Position numbers and translations under genes: made by a program. DNA of 64,000 nucleotides from the NCBI RefSeq assembly GCF_900113695.1, contig NZ_FOQH01000002.1, positions 62,001 through 126,000 on the forward strand, in the 5' to 3' direction. The notes under the pieces were generated by a model, which had not been told where the DNA came from, made no database searches, and saw only the letters and a list, made by a program, of their open reading frames with translations. Positions 55,556-64,000 of the stretch are shown here, piece by piece. The stretch's first letter is position 1. Each line of letters starts with the position of its first letter. This DNA is from Albimonas pacifica. GTDB taxonomy: Bacteria; Pseudomonadota; Alphaproteobacteria; Rhodobacterales; Rhodobacteraceae.

Positions 55556-56650
55556 ATGTTCGGACCCTCAGGCAAGTTCCGCTGGTTCGACGAGTGGAAC
55601 CGCAAGCGCCCCTTCGATCTGGTCAGGACGGCGCTTCCCGCGGGGATCCTCGGCGGCGCGGTGTTCGTGGCGGCGGCGATCGTGATCCTCGGCAACCCGC
55701 TGGAGAAGGAGACGGTGCAGACCGGCCCCCGCGGCACGGGCATGGTCAAGATCGACACGCCCGGCCAGCTGATGGCGCTGGAGGCGGTCAACGTCCTGCC
55801 CCCCTCGGACGAGCCCTGGCCCGTCGAGGAGGGCGCGATGCTTGCCGGCGAGGCCTATGAGAACGTGCAGGTGCTGGGCCACCTCTCGGTCGACAACTTC
55901 AACCGGCTGATGGCCGGGATCACCGAGTGGGTCTCCCCCGAGCAGGGCTGCGCCTACTGCCATGCCGAGGACGGCTTCGCCTCGGACGACGTCTACACCA
56001 AGGTCGTCGCCCGGCGGATGATCCAGATGACCTGGGCGCTGAACCAGGACTGGGAGGTGCACACCGCGCCCGCGGGCGTCACCTGCTACACCTGCCACCG
56101 GGGGAACAACGTGCCCCCCTACGTGTGGACCAGCCTGCCCCCGGTGAACGAGACCGTCGGGCCCACGGCCGCCTTCCAGAACCGGGCGGCGCCGCTGACC
56201 AACTACACCTCGCTGCCCGCGAACGCGATCGAGGCCTATCTGCTGGACGGGGAGCTGGTGGCGGTCAACGACCAGGCCCCGCGGGTCGACAACGCAGGCC
56301 TGCCCGGCATGAAGGAGACCGAGCGGACCTACGCGCTGATGATGCACTTCACCCAGAGCCTCGGGGTGAACTGCACCTTCTGCCACAACACCCGCGCGAT
56401 CAACGACCCGACCCAGCTGACGCCCCAGTGGACCACGGCGACGCTGGGCATCTCGATGGTCCAGGACCTCAACCAGACCTGGGTCGAGCCGCTGGCCGAG
56501 CTCTTGCCCGACCATCGCCTCGGCCCGCTGGGCGATGCGCCCAAGGTCTACTGCCTGACCTGCCACCAGGGCGCGGCCAAGCCGCTGCTGGGGCAGAGCA
56601 TGGTCGGCGACTGGCCCGAGCTGATCTCGGCCGAGCCGGTCTACGACTGA
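55556..56650 (+). CDS. pufC: Reaction centre tetraheme cytochrome c subunit
   Basis: A 364-aa periplasmic electron donor to the special pair. It has four CxxCH haem motifs, at C132-H136 (CAYCH), C177-H181 (CYTCH), C273-H277 (CTFCH) and C333-H337 (CLTCH). An uncleaved N-terminal anchor spans about residues 28-46, and no lipobox cysteine is seen. GGGGAG precedes the ATG at 55556; a GTG at 55547 overlapping pufM is less likely. It occupies the place where Rhodobacter has pufX. Confidence 0.96.
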   Translation: MFGPSGKFRWFDEWNRKRPFDLVRTALPAGILGGAVFVAAAIVILGNPLEKETVQTGPRGTGMVKIDTPGQLMALEAVNVLPPSDEPWPVEEGAMLAGEAYENVQVLGHLSVDNFNRLMAGITEWVSPEQGCAYCHAEDGFASDDVYTKVVARRMIQMTWALNQDWEVHTAPAGVTCYTCHRGNNVPPYVWTSLPPVNETVGPTAAFQNRAAPLTNYTSLPANAIEAYLLDGELVAVNDQAPRVDNAGLPGMKETERTYALMMHFTQSLGVNCTFCHNTRAINDPTQLTPQWTTATLGISMVQDLNQTWVEPLAELLPDHRLGPLGDAPKVYCLTCHQGAAKPLLGQSMVGDWPELISAEPVYD

Positions 56651-56655
56651 AGGCG

Positions 56656-56679
56656 GGAGGGCGGCCGCGGCCGCCCTCC
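56656..56679 (+). terminator. Stem-loop after pufC
   Basis: ggagggcggcc / ggccgccctcc, an 11-bp palindrome with a 2-base centre (a 4-base loop in practice), begins 5 bp after the pufC stop. No T-tract follows, so some read-through into dxs is likely. Confidence 0.5.
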
Positions 56680-56735
56680 TGCGCCCCGCGGCCGCGGGCG
56701 ACCTCCCGCGCGACGCCTCGCAAGGGAGCGCGACC

Positions 56736-58706
56736 ATGACCCCCCTCCGCCCGAACCCCGCCCGCCCGACCCCCGCCCGCCCGAACTCCGACCGTCCGAC
56801 GACCCCGCATCTCGACCGCGCGCCCTGGCCCGCGGACCTCAAGGCGCTGAGCGACGCGGAGCTGGCGCGCCTGGCGGGCGAACTGCGGGAGGAGACGATC
56901 TCGGCCGTCTCGGTCACCGGGGGGCATCTCGGCTCCGGCCTCGGCGTGGTGGAGCTGTCGGTGGCCCTGCACGCGGTCTTCGACGCGCCGCGCGACAAGA
57001 TCATCTGGGACGTCGGGCACCAGTGCTATCCCCACAAGATCCTGACCGGCCGGCGCGGCCGCATCCGCACCCTGCGCCAGGGGGGCGGCCTGTCGGGTTT
57101 TACGAAGCGGGCCGAGAGCGATTACGACCCGTTCGGCGCGGCCCATAGCTCGACCTCGATCTCCGCGGGCCTGGGCTTCGCGGCCGCCCGCGATCTGGGG
57201 GCCCCCGGGGTCGGCGACGTGGTCGCCGTGATCGGCGACGGCGCGATGTCGGCCGGCATGGCCTGGGAGGCGATGAACAACGCCGGCGCGCTCGGCAAGC
57301 GGCTGTTCGTGATCCTCAACGACAACGAGATGTCGATCTCGCCCCCCGTGGGCGCCCTGTCCGAATACCTCTCGCGCATCTACGCCAACGGCCCGCTCCA
57401 CGACCTCAAGGCGCTGGCCGAGGGCGCCGCCGCCCTGCTGCCGGGCCCCGCGCGGGAGGGCGCGCGACGCGCGCGCGACCTGGTGCGGGGCGCGGCGCTG
57501 GGGGGGACGCTCTTCGAGGCGCTGGGCTTCTCCTACGTCGGGCCGATCGACGGGCACGACATGGGCCAGCTGCTGCGGGTGATGCGCGCGGCCCGCGCGC
57601 GGGCCGACGGGCCGGTGCTGATCCACTGCCTGACCGTGAAGGGCAAGGGCTACGCCCCCGCCGAGTCGAGCGCGGACAAGTATCACGGCGTGGCGAAATT
57701 CGACGTGGTCAGCGGCGAGCAGGCCAAGGGCAAGCCCGCCGCCCCCAGCTACACCGCCGTGTTCGGAGAGCAGCTCACCCGCGCCGCCGCGCTCGACCCC
57801 AGGGTGGTGGGCATCACCGCCGCCATGGCCGAGGGCAGCGGGATCTCCAAGCTCAAGGCCCGCTTCCCCGAGCGCGCCTTCGACGTGGGCATCGCCGAGC
57901 AGCACGCCGTGACCTTCGCAGCCGGCCTCGCGGCGGCTGGGATGCGGCCGTTCTGCGCGATCTACTCGACCTTCCTGCAACGCGCCTACGACCAGGTGGT
58001 TCACGACGTGGCCCTGCAGAACCTGCCCGTGCGCTTCGCGCTCGACCGCGCGGGGCTGGTGGGGGCGGACGGGGCGACCCATGCCGGGGCCTTCGACCTC
58101 GCCTACCTCTGCACGCTGCCCAACTTCACCGTGATGGCCGCGGCGGACGAGGCGGAGCTGGCCCGCATGGTCGCCACCGCCGCCGCCCACGACGCCGGCC
58201 CCATCGCGCTGCGCTATCCGCGCGGGAACGGAACCGGCGTGGCGATCCCCGAGGCGCCGCAGCCGCTGGAGATCGGCCGCGGCCGGGTGCTGCGCGAGGG
58301 CTCGGCGGTGGCGCTGCTGTCGCTCGGCGGCCGGCTGGAGGAATGCCTGGCGGCGGCCGAGGCGCTGGAGGCCCGCGGCCTGACCTGCACCGTCGCCGAC
58401 GCGCGGTTCGCCAAGCCCCTCGACCGCGGGCTGATCCTGCGCCTCGCCCGCGGCCACGCCGCCCTGATCACGGTCGAGGAGGGCGCCGCCGGCGGCTTCG
58501 GCGCCCATGTCCTGCAGCTGCTCGCGGCCGAGGGCGCGCTCGACCGCGGTCTGCGCATCCGCACCCTGACGCTGCCGGACCGCTTCATCGACCAGGACAC
58601 GCCCGAGCGGATGTATGCCGAAGCCGGCCTCACCGCCGCGGACATCACGGCCGCCGCGCTCGCGGCGCTGGGCGTGGACGCCGCGACGGAGGCCGCCACC
58701 GCCTGA
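56736..58706 (+). CDS. dxs: 1-deoxy-D-xylulose-5-phosphate synthase
   Basis: A 656-aa thiamine-diphosphate enzyme joining pyruvate and glyceraldehyde 3-phosphate, the entry to the MEP pathway that feeds carotenoids and the bacteriochlorophyll tail. It has the TPP motif '[18 protein letters not shown]' (from residue 168), catalytic glutamate E388 in '[11 protein letters not shown]', and '[14 protein letters not shown]'. The first 25 residues form a repeated Arg/Pro/Thr-rich extension before the conserved '[15 protein letters not shown]'. Aaggga lies before the ATG. It is downstream of the puf operon, as in Rhodobacter, and closes with a terminator. Confidence 0.96.
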   Translation: MTPLRPNPARPTPARPNSDRPTTPHLDRAPWPADLKALSDAELARLAGELREETISAVSVTGGHLGSGLGVVELSVALHAVFDAPRDKIIWDVGHQCYPHKILTGRRGRIRTLRQGGGLSGFTKRAESDYDPFGAAHSSTSISAGLGFAAARDLGAPGVGDVVAVIGDGAMSAGMAWEAMNNAGALGKRLFVILNDNEMSISPPVGALSEYLSRIYANGPLHDLKALAEGAAALLPGPAREGARRARDLVRGAALGGTLFEALGFSYVGPIDGHDMGQLLRVMRAARARADGPVLIHCLTVKGKGYAPAESSADKYHGVAKFDVVSGEQAKGKPAAPSYTAVFGEQLTRAAALDPRVVGITAAMAEGSGISKLKARFPERAFDVGIAEQHAVTFAAGLAAAGMRPFCAIYSTFLQRAYDQVVHDVALQNLPVRFALDRAGLVGADGATHAGAFDLAYLCTLPNFTVMAAADEAELARMVATAAAHDAGPIALRYPRGNGTGVAIPEAPQPLEIGRGRVLREGSAVALLSLGGRLEECLAAAEALEARGLTCTVADARFAKPLDRGLILRLARGHAALITVEEGAAGGFGAHVLQLLAAEGALDRGLRIRTLTLPDRFIDQDTPERMYAEAGLTAADITAAALAALGVDAATEAATA

Positions 58707-58727
58707 AACCGCCGCCGCGCGCAGGAG

Positions 58728-58763
58728 AACGCCGCGTCCGGGACCCCGGACGCGGCGTTTCTC
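58728..58763 (+). terminator. Intrinsic terminator after dxs
   Basis: A 14-bp perfect stem (aacgccgcgtccgg / ccggacgcggcgtt) with loop gacc, 21 bp after the stop, runs straight into ttctc. It ends the puf-dxs transcript before the convergent hemA operon. Confidence 0.85.
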
Positions 58764-58824
58764 GGTGCGGCCGACGCCTTGGATAGATCCAGACCAGACG
58801 GGAGCGGCGGAGCGGCCGCAACCG

Positions 58825-58863
58825 GGGCGCCCCGGGCTCGACCCGGGGCCTCTCGCGGCCGGC
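58825..58863 (-). repeat. Dispersed GC-rich palindromic repeat, copy B
   Basis: The exact reverse complement, over 39 bp, of the element at 29705-29743, with core palindrome gccccggg-ctcga-cccggggc at 58829-58849. It lies in the 214-bp gap between convergent dxs and hemA. Confidence 0.8.
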
Positions 58864-58867
58864 GGCG

Positions 58868-58892
58868 GAGGCCCCGGGTCAGGCCCGGGGCC
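58868..58892 (+). repeat. Related palindromic repeat, copy B2, facing copy B
   Basis: gaggccccggg-tcagg-cccggggcc has the same arms as copies A and B with a changed loop (tcagg for tcgag). It is in the orientation opposite to copy B, so the two form an inverted pair like a two-unit REP element. Confidence 0.7.
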
Positions 58893-58920
58893 GCGTCGCG
58901 CGGGGAGGGCGGAGCCGCCC

Positions 58921-60147
58921 TCAGGCCGCGGCGCGGGCCAGCGCGCACTGGCTCCACAGGCCATGGAGGGCGGAGGCGAGCCGGTCGATGTCGGCCTCGG
59001 AATGCAGGGGCGAGGGGGTGAAGCGCAGCCGCTCGGTCCCCTTGGGCACGGTCGGGTAGTTGATCGGCTGCACGTAGATCCCGTGCTCGTCGAGCAGGAT
59101 GTCCGAGAGCAGCTTGCACTTCACCGGGTCCTTCACCATCACTGGCACGATATGCGACGGGTTCGGCAGGTGCGGGATCCCCAGCCGGTCCAGCCGCGCG
59201 CGCAGCAGCGCCACCGCCCGGCGCTGGGCCAGCCGCTCGGCGTCGCTTTCCTTCAGGTGGCGGATCGAGACGCAGGCGCCGGCCGCCACCGCCGGCGGCA
59301 GCGAGGTGGTGAAGATGAAGCCCGAGGCGAAGCTGCGCACGAAATCGCACACCGCCGCCGAGGCCGCGATATAGCCCCCCACCACCCCGAAGGCCTTGCC
59401 CAGCGTGCCCTCGATGACGGTGATCCGGTCCATCAGCCCCTCGCGCTCGGCCACGCCCCCGCCGCGGGGACCGTAGAGGCCGACGGCGTGGACCTCGTCG
59501 AGGTAGGTCATCGCGCCGTAGCGGTCGGCGAGGTCGCAGATCTCGCGGATCGGGGCGATGTCGCCGTCCATCGAATAGACGCTCTCGAAGGCGATCAGCT
59601 TGGGGCGGCCGGGCTCGATGGAGGCGAGCTGACGCTCCAGGTCCGCGAGGTCGTTGTGCTTCCAGATCCGCTTCTCGGCCCGCGAATGGCGCACCCCCTC
59701 GATCATCGAGGCGTGGTTGAGCGCGTCCGACAGGATCACGCAGCCGGGCAGGCGGGCCCCGAGCGTGGACAGCGTCGCCCAGTTGGAGACGTAGCCCGAG
59801 GTGAACAGCAGCGCCGCCTCCTTGCCGTGGAGGTCCGCGAGTTCGCGCTCCAGCTCCACGTGGTGGACGTTGGTGCCGGAGATGTTGCGCGTGCCGCCGG
59901 CGCCCGCGCCGCAGCTGTCGATCGCGGCCTTCATCGCCTCGGCCACCGCGGGGTGCTGGCCCATGCCCAGGTAGTCGTTCGAGCACCAGACGGTGACGTC
60001 GCCCTGTCCGCCGGCGTGGCGGCGGGTGGCCCGCGGAAAGTCGCCTGCGTGACGCTCCAGGTTGGCGAACCAGCGATAGTTGCCCTCGGCCCGCAGGGCG
60101 TCGAGCTGGGCGGAGAAGGCGGCGTCGAACCGGGTTTTCTGGTCCAT
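58921..60147 (-). CDS. hemA: 5-aminolevulinate synthase
   Basis: A 408-aa PLP enzyme condensing glycine and succinyl-CoA, the first step of tetrapyrrole synthesis in alphaproteobacteria. The PLP lysine is K251 ('[16 protein letters not shown]'). '[17 protein letters not shown]' carries the conserved aspartate-histidine pair, and '[12 protein letters not shown]' and '[15 protein letters not shown]' are diagnostic. AAAGGA lies 6 bases before the ATG. It is the last gene of the minus-strand puh-acsF operon, 19 bp after puhE, so precursor supply is tied to photosynthesis expression. Confidence 0.97.
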   Translation of the reverse strand: MDQKTRFDAAFSAQLDALRAEGNYRWFANLERHAGDFPRATRRHAGGQGDVTVWCSNDYLGMGQHPAVAEAMKAAIDSCGAGAGGTRNISGTNVHHVELERELADLHGKEAALLFTSGYVSNWATLSTLGARLPGCVILSDALNHASMIEGVRHSRAEKRIWKHNDLADLERQLASIEPGRPKLIAFESVYSMDGDIAPIREICDLADRYGAMTYLDEVHAVGLYGPRGGGVAEREGLMDRITVIEGTLGKAFGVVGGYIAASAAVCDFVRSFASGFIFTTSLPPAVAAGACVSIRHLKESDAERLAQRRAVALLRARLDRLGIPHLPNPSHIVPVMVKDPVKCKLLSDILLDEHGIYVQPINYPTVPKGTERLRFTPSPLHSEADIDRLASALHGLWSQCALARAAA

Positions 60148-60166
60148 GTCGGGTCCTTTCGGGGCT

Positions 60167-60952
60167 TCAAGGCGCGGGTTTGCGGGCGCCTCTGGCTTCG
60201 GTCCAGCGCCACAGGACGCCATCGGGAATGGGAACGACCATCAGCCAGTGCTCGACGAGCGCCAGCGCGGTCAGGGCGGCGACCAGCGCCGCGCCGACGG
60301 CGGCGGCCGGGGCCTCGGCCGTGGCCGCCGTCCAGGTCCAGCCGCCGACGGCGAGCGTCAGCAGGGTGACGGAGAGAGCGAAGAACGGGGTCGGCCGGCG
60401 GATGCGGAAATGGCTCGCCACATGCGACAGGCGGCGCGGCAGCATCTCGGCATGGACATGGGGCACGCCGAGCCAGAGGTTCAGCTTGGCGGTCAGCCGC
60501 GCGCCGAAGAGGGTGGCGAAGGTCCAGAAGGCGACCGGGTTGGCCGCGCCCTCGAGATGCAGCCACAGGGCGGCGAGGGCGGCGACGAGGCTCATTTCGG
60601 AATAGGCGATCACCCCCCAGGCGCGCACGAAGCGCTCCCACTCCGGCACGTCCTCGGGGCAGGGGCGCAGCACCGGGCCGGTGAGCACGCCGGTGAGGAA
60701 GGCGAGCTCGATCCACCCCCAGATGGCGATGGCCGAGAGGAAGGCGACGTAGGCCCCCGGCACGGAGGCGTCGCCGCGGCTGAGGACCACCCCCGCCGCG
60801 CCGAGCGCCAGGACGGGAAGGGAGAACAGCGCCGCCCGCGCGGGGGCGCGCGCGCGTCCCCGCTCGGCCCGGTTGACGATCAGCAGGATGAGGCCGGTGG
60901 AGAACCACCAGGTGAACAGCGCGAAGCCCGCCGCCGCCCATCCGCTGGTCAT
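60167..60952 (-). CDS. puhE: PuhE photosynthetic complex assembly membrane protein
   Basis: A 261-aa polytopic protein with about seven hydrophobic segments, matching PuhE (DUF3623). It has '[20 protein letters not shown]', '[16 protein letters not shown]', '[20 protein letters not shown]' and '[18 protein letters not shown]'. It influences reaction-centre and bacteriochlorophyll levels; the molecular role is unsettled. It lies 28 bp downstream of acsF. Confidence 0.9.
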   Translation of the reverse strand: MTSGWAAAGFALFTWWFSTGLILLIVNRAERGRARAPARAALFSLPVLALGAAGVVLSRGDASVPGAYVAFLSAIAIWGWIELAFLTGVLTGPVLRPCPEDVPEWERFVRAWGVIAYSEMSLVAALAALWLHLEGAANPVAFWTFATLFGARLTAKLNLWLGVPHVHAEMLPRRLSHVASHFRIRRPTPFFALSVTLLTLAVGGWTWTAATAEAPAAAVGAALVAALTALALVEHWLMVVPIPDGVLWRWTEARGARKPAP

Positions 60953-60980
60953 CGCGCCGCCCTCCCTGCCGCCGGTCCGC

Positions 60981-62105
60981 TCACCACGCGGGCTCCAGCC
61001 GGCTGGAGGCGGGGGGCGCGTTGCGCTTCACGGGGATCAGGTAGAGGCTCGCGAAGGTCGCCGCCGCCCGGGCCGAATGCCAGCCCCGCGCGATGCGCCC
61101 GCCGATCCCGCCCCGCTTCCGCGCGGCGTCGAGGTCCTCGAAGATCACGCGCATCCGGGTCAGCCTCGCCTGCCAGCGGGGATGGTCCAGATCGAGTTCC
61201 AGCGGGAACACCTGCTTCGAGATCTCGGAGGTCAGGCGGAACACCTGGTCGTCATACCAGTCGATGTCGACGCCCAGCGCCTTGTGGAAGGCGGGCCGGG
61301 CGTGGTCGCGCACATGCATGGTGGCGAAGACGGCGACCAGGAAGAACCGGATCCACAGCTTGTTGACCCCCGAGGTCAGCTTGGGGTCGGTGCGCATCAG
61401 CAGCGCGAAGGCCTCGCCGTGGCGGAACTCGTCGTTGCACCACTGCTCGAACCACTTGAAGATCGGGTGGAAGCGATGCTCGGGATGCCGCTCCAGATGC
61501 CGGAAGATGGTGATGTAGCGGGCGTAGCCGATCTTCTCGCTGAGATAGGTGGCGTAGTAGATGAACTTGGGCCGGAAGTAGGTGTATTTCTTCGACCGGG
61601 TCAGGAAGCCGAGGTTCACCGCCACGTTCGCCTCGCGCAGCGCGTCGTTGATGAAGCCGGCGTGGCGCGCCTCGTCCCGCGACATGTAGGAGAACAGCTC
61701 GCAGATGTCGGGGTTCGAGCCGCGCCGCTTCATCTCCTTGTAGAGGACGCAGCCCGAGAACTCGGCGGTCAGCGACGAGACCAGGAAGTCGATCAGCTCC
61801 TTGCGCAGCTCCGGCTCCATCGCGTCGAAGTCGACGGCGTCCCAGTCGGCGGTCTTCTTGAAGTGGCGGCGGTTGGGGTCGGCCTTCATCTCGGCCAGCA
61901 GCGCGTCCCATTCCTCGCGCACCGGGGAGACGTCGATGCGGTCCATCTCGTCGAAATCGGTGGTGTAGAAGCGGGGGTTGAGCAGCGTGGTCTCGGTGGC
62001 CATCGCCTGGGTGTCGTAGCCCTCGGGGATCGGGGCGCCGCGGGCGTCGATGCGGGCGGCCACGGCCTCGGGGCTGTCGGGGTGGAAATCGGAACGGGCG
62101 TTCAT
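60981..62105 (-). CDS. acsF: Oxygen-dependent Mg-protoporphyrin IX monomethyl ester cyclase
   Basis: A 374-aa diiron enzyme forming the isocyclic ring E of bacteriochlorophyll with O2. Ferritin-like ligands are E115 ('[14 protein letters not shown]'), E145/H148 ('RDEARHAGF') and E226/H229 ('[10 protein letters not shown]'). Use of O2 fits growth by aerobic or microaerobic phototrophy; the radical-SAM bchE is not in this window. The start overlaps the end of the 98-aa gene (ATGA). Confidence 0.96.
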   Translation of the reverse strand: MNARSDFHPDSPEAVAARIDARGAPIPEGYDTQAMATETTLLNPRFYTTDFDEMDRIDVSPVREEWDALLAEMKADPNRRHFKKTADWDAVDFDAMEPELRKELIDFLVSSLTAEFSGCVLYKEMKRRGSNPDICELFSYMSRDEARHAGFINDALREANVAVNLGFLTRSKKYTYFRPKFIYYATYLSEKIGYARYITIFRHLERHPEHRFHPIFKWFEQWCNDEFRHGEAFALLMRTDPKLTSGVNKLWIRFFLVAVFATMHVRDHARPAFHKALGVDIDWYDDQVFRLTSEISKQVFPLELDLDHPRWQARLTRMRVIFEDLDAARKRGGIGGRIARGWHSARAAATFASLYLIPVKRNAPPASSRLEPAW

Positions 62106-62398
62106 AGCCGGATCTCCTCGGAGAAGCTGAATTCGCAAAGCTCCATGAACTCCAGGTCGCCGGTGGCGCGGGTCCACAGCCGCTCGGCGAGGCTGGCGCG
62201 GGTGATGGTGGCCTGGCGGTCCTCGCGGATCACCTCGCCCCAGGCGGCCACCACGGGCGCGCCGTGGACGATCACCTCGTCGCCCGGATGCACGACCGAG
62301 CCGTCGTTGAAGCGCACGTGGGCGTGCAGGCTTTCGAAGCGGTGCGAGACCTCGACCGTGCAGGGCACCGTCTCGCGTCGTCTGGTGAGCAGGCTCAT
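62102..62398 (-). CDS. 98-aa conserved hypothetical protein between puhC and acsF
   Basis: A small soluble protein overlapping puhC and acsF by 4 bp at each end. It contains '[20 protein letters not shown]', '[14 protein letters not shown]' and '[20 protein letters not shown]' near the end. Position and size match the 'hyp' gene of the puhABC-hyp-acsF-puhE-hemA order reported in many Rhodobacterales and aerobic phototrophs. No biochemical role is established. Tight coupling to acsF suggests an accessory of the cyclase or of complex assembly. Confidence 0.85.
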   Translation of the reverse strand: MSLLTRRRETVPCTVEVSHRFESLHAHVRFNDGSVVHPGDEVIVHGAPVVAAWGEVIREDRQATITRASLAERLWTRATGDLEFMELCEFSFSEEIRL

Positions 62399-62889
62399 TG
62401 CGGGTCTCCCTTGGGCTGGCCGGCCGCGGGGGGCGGCGGCAGCAGGGCGGCGAAGGCCGCCTCGTTGTCCTTTCCGAAGGCTTTCAGCTCGACCCGCCAG
62501 CCGGTCTGGGGGTCGATCAGGCGCAGGCTGCCGTCGGCGTGCAGCGTCAGCGTCGCGGGGGCGAGCGCGGGGGCGCCGTCCACCGTGCGCACCCGGGTCA
62601 TGGCGCGCCCGACGCCGGCGATGAAGCCGGCCTGGCCGGGCCCGCGCTCGAGGATCAGGGCTCCGTCGGCGTCGACCACCCGCGCGGCGCCGTCGGGCTG
62701 CGGGAGGATGACGATCTCGCGCGCGGCCACCACCGGGGACTCCGGCGGGGTGGCCGCCGGCGTCGCCCCGGTCAGGCGGGCGTAGGCGGCGATGACCAGG
62801 CTCAGCAGCACCATCAGGCCGATGGCGCGCAGCAGGCCCTTGGGGATCCGGTCGCGCTCGGCGCTGCGAAGGGCGGGGGCGGCGTGCAT
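62395..62889 (-). CDS. puhC: PuhC photosynthetic complex assembly protein
   Basis: A 164-aa protein with one N-terminal membrane span ('[20 protein letters not shown]', residues 22-41) and a beta-rich periplasmic domain, as in PuhC. It is required for efficient assembly of the reaction centre-LH1 core in Rhodobacter. It lies 9 bp after puhB and overlaps the next gene (ATGA). Confidence 0.88.
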   Translation of the reverse strand: MHAAPALRSAERDRIPKGLLRAIGLMVLLSLVIAAYARLTGATPAATPPESPVVAAREIVILPQPDGAARVVDADGALILERGPGQAGFIAGVGRAMTRVRTVDGAPALAPATLTLHADGSLRLIDPQTGWRVELKAFGKDNEAAFAALLPPPPAAGQPKGDPQ

Positions 62890-62898
62890 GGTCCCCTC

Positions 62899-63534
62899 CT
62901 ATTCCGCGGCCAGGGCGGCGGGGGCGCGGGCGCCGGCGGCCTCGAAGGCCTGTTCTTCCAGCCGCGCCTCGGCGGTCTCGGCCAGCAGGCGGGCCACCGT
63001 CTCGGGCTGGGGGATGCAGCGGAGCGTCGGCTGGGTGCGGCGCATGTGCCAGGGGCGCACATGGGGCCAGCAGACGAAGTAGGAGATGCGGTCCGACCCG
63101 ATCAGCGCCAGCGACAGGTCGCCGGCGCCAAAGGGGCCGCGCTTGAGGTCCACCGCCCCGATCCAGCGATAGGGCAGGTTCAGCGTCACGGTCAGCGCGG
63201 CGCCGATGCGCATCGCCACCCGCCGGGTGGTGATCGTGTAGACGGTGGCCTTCGCCAGCACCCAGGCGATCCCCGCCAGGATCGCGCAGGCCGCGATCCC
63301 CAGCACCAGGAACAGCGCCGCCCCCTGCAGGCCCGCGACCGGGTCGCGGTCGAGATCGACCGCGAGCCGCCAGACCGCCAGCGCCGCGAAATAGGCCATC
63401 ACCCAGCGCAGGCCCATCGCCTCCAGCGCCAGCGCCCGCCAGTCGGGGGCGCCCTGCCACAGGATCCGCTCGCCCTCGGGCGGCACGCCCGGCAGGCCGC
63501 GGACCGGCTCGACATGGTAGTCGTCATGGGTCAT
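62899..63534 (-). CDS. puhB: PuhB reaction centre assembly protein
   Basis: A 211-aa membrane protein with PH-like domain character. It has 'PEGERILWQGAPDWRALALE', two to three membrane spans (about residues 47-105), then 'VYTITTRRVAMRIGAAL' and 'LPYRWIGAVDLKRGPFG'. It is a dimeric assembly factor for the reaction centre. The start at 63534 leaves 14 bp after puhA. Confidence 0.9.
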   Translation of the reverse strand: MTHDDYHVEPVRGLPGVPPEGERILWQGAPDWRALALEAMGLRWVMAYFAALAVWRLAVDLDRDPVAGLQGAALFLVLGIAACAILAGIAWVLAKATVYTITTRRVAMRIGAALTVTLNLPYRWIGAVDLKRGPFGAGDLSLALIGSDRISYFVCWPHVRPWHMRRTQPTLRCIPQPETVARLLAETAEARLEEQAFEAAGARAPAALAAE

Positions 63535-63548
63535 GGCGCGCCCCTCCC

Positions 63549-64000
63549 TCAGATCTGCGGTTCGAGACGGGCGGGGTCGGCGTAGAGCTTGCCGCCGCAC
63601 CAGTAGGCCGAGATCTTGTCCTCCTCGAGGAGCGTGACCTCCCCCTCCGTCTTCGTCTGCGGAACGCCGGGGATCTGCGCGGCGTAGAGGGCGTGGACCT
63701 TTACGCCGGCCTTGCGCACCCGCGCCAGCGGCATCGGCAGCAGGCGGCGGCCGTTCCCGCCCGAGAGCTCGATCTCGAGGTAGCGGGCCATCTGCTCGGG
63801 CCGGTCGACCCAGATGTCGGAGACGTGGCCCACCTCGATCCCGTCGCCGGAGATCACCGGCAGGCCGCGGGGGTCGCGCCCGGCGGCGACGGCGTAGCCC
63901 TCGCTCATCCGCATCGGGGCGAGCTTGGGGTGGCCGTGGCCGTCGAGCTCCGGCACGTCGCGGCGCGCAGCCCAGGCGGCGGGGCCGACGCCGTCGGCCA
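63549..64000 (-). CDS. puhA: Photosynthetic reaction centre H subunit, C-terminal part (5' end outside window)
   Basis: The last 149 codons of PuhA; the frame stays open to the right edge. It includes the cytoplasmic PRC-barrel: 'VPELDGHGHPKLAPMRMSEG', 'GDGIEVGHVSDIWVD', 'ARVRKAGVKVHALYAAQIPG' and 'LEEDKISAYWCGGKLYADP'. The membrane anchor is outside. PuhA caps L and M and conducts protons to QB. A GTG at 63956 is internal, not the start, because conserved PuhA sequence ('GVGPAAWAARRDVPELDG') reads through it. Confidence 0.96.
   Translation of the reverse strand, partial: ADGVGPAAWAARRDVPELDGHGHPKLAPMRMSEGYAVAAGRDPRGLPVISGDGIEVGHVSDIWVDRPEQMARYLEIELSGGNGRRLLPMPLARVRKAGVKVHALYAAQIPGVPQTKTEGEVTLLEEDKISAYWCGGKLYADPARLEPQI

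Noticed and set aside
55551-58706. A pufX gene downstream of pufM
   Set aside because: The space is filled by pufC and then dxs; no small single-span PufX-like frame is present.
63549-63956. GTG at 63956 as the puhA start
   Set aside because: Conserved PuhA sequence continues upstream to the window edge without a stop, so this is an internal valine.

Overview
The window is about 72% GC by eye, with strong G/C preference at third codon positions, and it carries an anoxygenic photosynthesis gene cluster of Rhodobacterales type. The diagnostic order is crtCD / crtEF-bchCXYZ-pufQBALMC-dxs facing hemA-puhE-acsF-(98-aa protein)-puhCBA. The host is therefore a purple, bacteriochlorophyll a-producing alphaproteobacterium, probably of the Rhodobacteraceae/Paracoccaceae sensu lato. 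It has a tetraheme pufC rather than pufX behind pufM and the oxygen-dependent cyclase acsF, so it belongs with pufC-bearing phototrophs rather than classical Rhodobacter. No species is named because nothing in the sequence fixes one.

Region 1 (1-29.6 kb, plus strand) is a catabolic island built around four separate HyuA/HyuB pairs (ATP-dependent hydantoinase/oxoprolinase type). (a) The end of a solute-binding protein, an ABC ATPase, an amidase, then hyuA1-hyuB1 and a strong terminator. (b) A GntR/FCD regulator coupled to a 67-aa zinc-finger-like protein, then a branched-chain-amino-acid type ABC transporter (SBP-ATPase-ATPase-permease-permease), a class IV aminotransferase, hyuA2-hyuB2 and a class III aminotransferase. 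(c) hyuA3-hyuB3 with terminator. (d) An AraC regulator, then hyuA4-hyuB4 with terminator. Together this looks like import of several cyclic amides or lactams, ATP-driven ring opening, and processing of the released amino acids by amidase and transaminases. The substrates cannot be read from the sequence.

Region 2 (29.6-42.9 kb): a GC-rich palindromic repeat, a three-subunit molybdenum hydroxylase (FAD, 2Fe-2S and Mo subunits, plus strand), then on the minus strand a dipeptide-type ABC system (SBP, stem-loop, M24 peptidase, two permeases, two ATPases) and a cytoplasmic [4Fe-4S] molybdopterin oxidoreductase.

Region 3 (42.9-64 kb) is the photosynthesis cluster. crtDC and crtEF diverge from an A+T-rich promoter island with two PpsR/CrtJ-type palindromes, and a third lies before bchC. 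From bchC to pufQ the genes are joined by 1-8 bp overlaps, including an extra 60-codon gene between bchX and bchY. Stem-loops separate pufQ/pufB and pufA/pufL, as expected for differential mRNA stability of antenna and reaction-centre genes. dxs ends at a strong terminator and faces the puh-acsF-hemA operon across an inverted pair of GC-rich repeats; one of these has a 39-bp identical copy 29 kb away. crtA, crtB, crtI, bchI, bchD and bchO are not next to crtC, so the cluster is interrupted or ends there. puhA runs off the right edge.
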